Shown: positions 62,801 through 64,000 of the stretch, piece by piece
Layout: each line of letters starts with the position of its first letter
Position numbering within the stretch: position 1 is the stretch's first letter
From: Amblyomma americanum
Lineage: Eukaryota; Arthropoda; Arachnida; Ixodida; Ixodidae
Assembly (NCBI RefSeq): GCF_052857255.1
Contig: NC_135497.1
Coordinates: 181,073,478 to 181,137,477, forward strand
Length of the DNA: 64,000 nucleotides
Direction of reading: 5' to 3'
Translations under genes and position numbers: made by a program
Notes under the pieces: generated by a model
The model's input: the letters and a program-made list of their open reading frames with translations, nothing else
Databases searched by the model: none
Told to the model about the DNA's origin: nothing

Positions 62801-63810
62801 CTGAACTAATGGGTTTTTAGTCAACCTTGTATACATCTTGTACTATGTTATAGAGAAATAAAAAAATGGAAAAATTAGTTTTATGGCACGGAATCAAATC
62901 AACTCAAAACTTGTGTAAATGGCCTATGTATACGCCCGAATCTATCTCATGAAGCACGCAAAACGAAACTCTGGTGAATTTGGATAGGTAGATCTGTCAT
63001 CTCCAGAAGGCAGATGACGAAGGTTCTGATCGGTCATTACTTCCTCTACCCATATGCCTGCTGCCTTACCTAGCCTTTTCTGACGCCAGTGTATTAGAGC
63101 CAGTTCTGCGGATGTAGATTCAATTACCCGCAGAAACCTTTTTTAGACTCCACACGTGGGCCTTACGCGTTAAGACGTGCCTTCGCACCAAGGGGAAGTT
63201 TTTACCGTGGTCAGTGAATTGCTACCTGCGCGAGTAACTAGAAACCATTGAGTATAGCTTTGTCGTGTGTCGTGATGCTGGGTTCTTTTGGGTCATAGTA
63301 CATCAGCAGACCCTTAAAAAGGGCGTCAAGACCATGCCATTCTCTATAAGATTTATGCCTGTCGTGGAATCCTCCTTGATTCCGTGTGAACGTTTGGTGC
63401 TCATGGGACTGTTTAGCGTGTAAAAAATTTGCGTCATGTATAAACAAGAAGCGCAAGTTCAATCGCCTTACTGGTTTCCCTTTACTGCGGTGTGTTCCGC
63501 CCGGAATTTTGATGTTCGAGAGGAGAAATGGAGTGATAGTGATGTGAGGCCGTATGCCATGCAAGATTCCTGAATTCGACCCGGTCAAGTGAGGCACGAG
63601 GAATGTTAGGGGGGCGATTGTTATTTCATGCGACAAAGATAGCATGAAGCTAAAAATGAAAAAAAAAAAGATTGCCGAGTAGTTTAAGGCATCTGCAAAC
63701 GAAGCTCCTGTTTGCGACGCCACTGGTTGGAATATCCTACTTGGTGTTAAAGTATCCTGGTGTTGTTTTTCACTGCGTTAGCACTACAGCCTCCTTTCTC
63801 AAATTTATCC
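62801..63810. other. no gene recognised
   Basis: An open minus-strand frame of 161 codons at 63238-63723 has no recognised domain. No other features are seen. Confidence 0.4.
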
Positions 63811-63857
63811 ATGGTGTGTGTGTGTGTGTGTGCGTGCGTGTGTGCGTGCGTGCGTGC

Positions 63858-63909
<52 letters not shown>

Positions 63910-63968
63910 GTGCGTGCGTGCGTGCGTGCGTGCGTGCGTGTGTGCGTGTGTGCGTGTGTGTGTGTGTC
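63811..63968. repeat. (GT)n/(GC GT)n microsatellite
   Basis: A long GT repeat with periodic GC substitutions (GTGC units) over about 155 bases. The frames spanning it are low-complexity artefacts. Confidence 0.95.
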
Positions 63969-64000
63969 AAGCCTTCACCTCCCGGGTGAGCTCCTCCCGG

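Noticed and set aside
63238..63723. 161-codon minus-strand frame
   Set aside because: No recognisable domain, no splice or promoter context; length alone is weak evidence.
63672..63989. Frames across the GT repeat (both strands)
   Set aside because: The protein is only Val/Cys or Thr/His repeats produced by the microsatellite.

Overview
The window looks like nuclear DNA of a hard (ixodid) tick. This is inferred from several copies of a tRNA-derived SINE that matches what I remember of the tick 'Ruka' family, from RNase H-bearing LINEs and Penelope-like elements of the kind that dominate tick genomes, and from intron-containing metazoan genes. There is no bacterial gene organisation. No accession or species can be fixed from the sequence alone.

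Layout. 0-2.6 kb: two exons of a BTB-BACK gene (+), followed within a few bases of its stop by a 5'-truncated jockey/CR1-type LINE (2.6-4.6 kb). 4.9-6.1 kb: a broken Penelope-like element (-) with RT and GIY-YIG domains. 7.9-8.9 kb: a LINE fragment, a SINE and one arm of a foldback element. 9.0-18.2 kb: an I-type LINE (+; zinc-knuckle ORF1, endonuclease, RT, RNase H) split by a nearly full-length CR1-like LINE (-, 12.06-16.0 kb). The ORF1 of that inserted LINE carries a canonical 2A translational-recoding motif. 18.3-19.4 kb: a SINE inserted in a SINE with a clear target-site duplication, then another LINE fragment. 19.4-23.7 kb: a Ty3-type LTR retrotransposon with 139-bp LTRs. 23.7-28.97 kb: a decayed LINE, a two-exon Myb/SANT-like pseudogene, an ATTAC-palindrome cluster, a SINE and an L1-like LINE tail. 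29.6-34.8 kb: SINEs and two head-to-head LINE fragments. 34.8-38.9 kb: repeats and a 200-bp palindromic MITE.

38.98-41.1 kb: a two-gene DNA transposon, a THAP-DDE transposase (+) and a convergent YqaJ-type nuclease (-), each carrying one simple lesion in the stretch that can be read. 41.15-48.5 kb: LINE tail, SINE, second Penelope-like element, 1.2-kb repeat A, and a Ty3 gag-protease fragment (-). 48.85-58.07 kb: six exons (+) for the C-terminal HEAT repeats of the protein phosphatase 4 regulatory subunit 1 family, with LINE and SINE insertions in the introns. Its probable 3' UTR holds a complete foldback element (58.43-59.35 kb). 61.4-62.6 kb: repeat B, a near-copy of repeat A. The window ends in a GT/GC-rich microsatellite.

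Only the BTB-BACK and PPP4R1-like exons look like conserved host genes. The PPP4R1-like first exon carries a one-base homopolymer lesion that must be resolved. Most of the rest is layered mobile DNA, and nested insertions give relative ages: the I-type LINE predates the 2A LINE, and the outer SINE predates the inner one. The most notable items are the 2A-bearing LINE ORF1 and the THAP-DDE/YqaJ pair.
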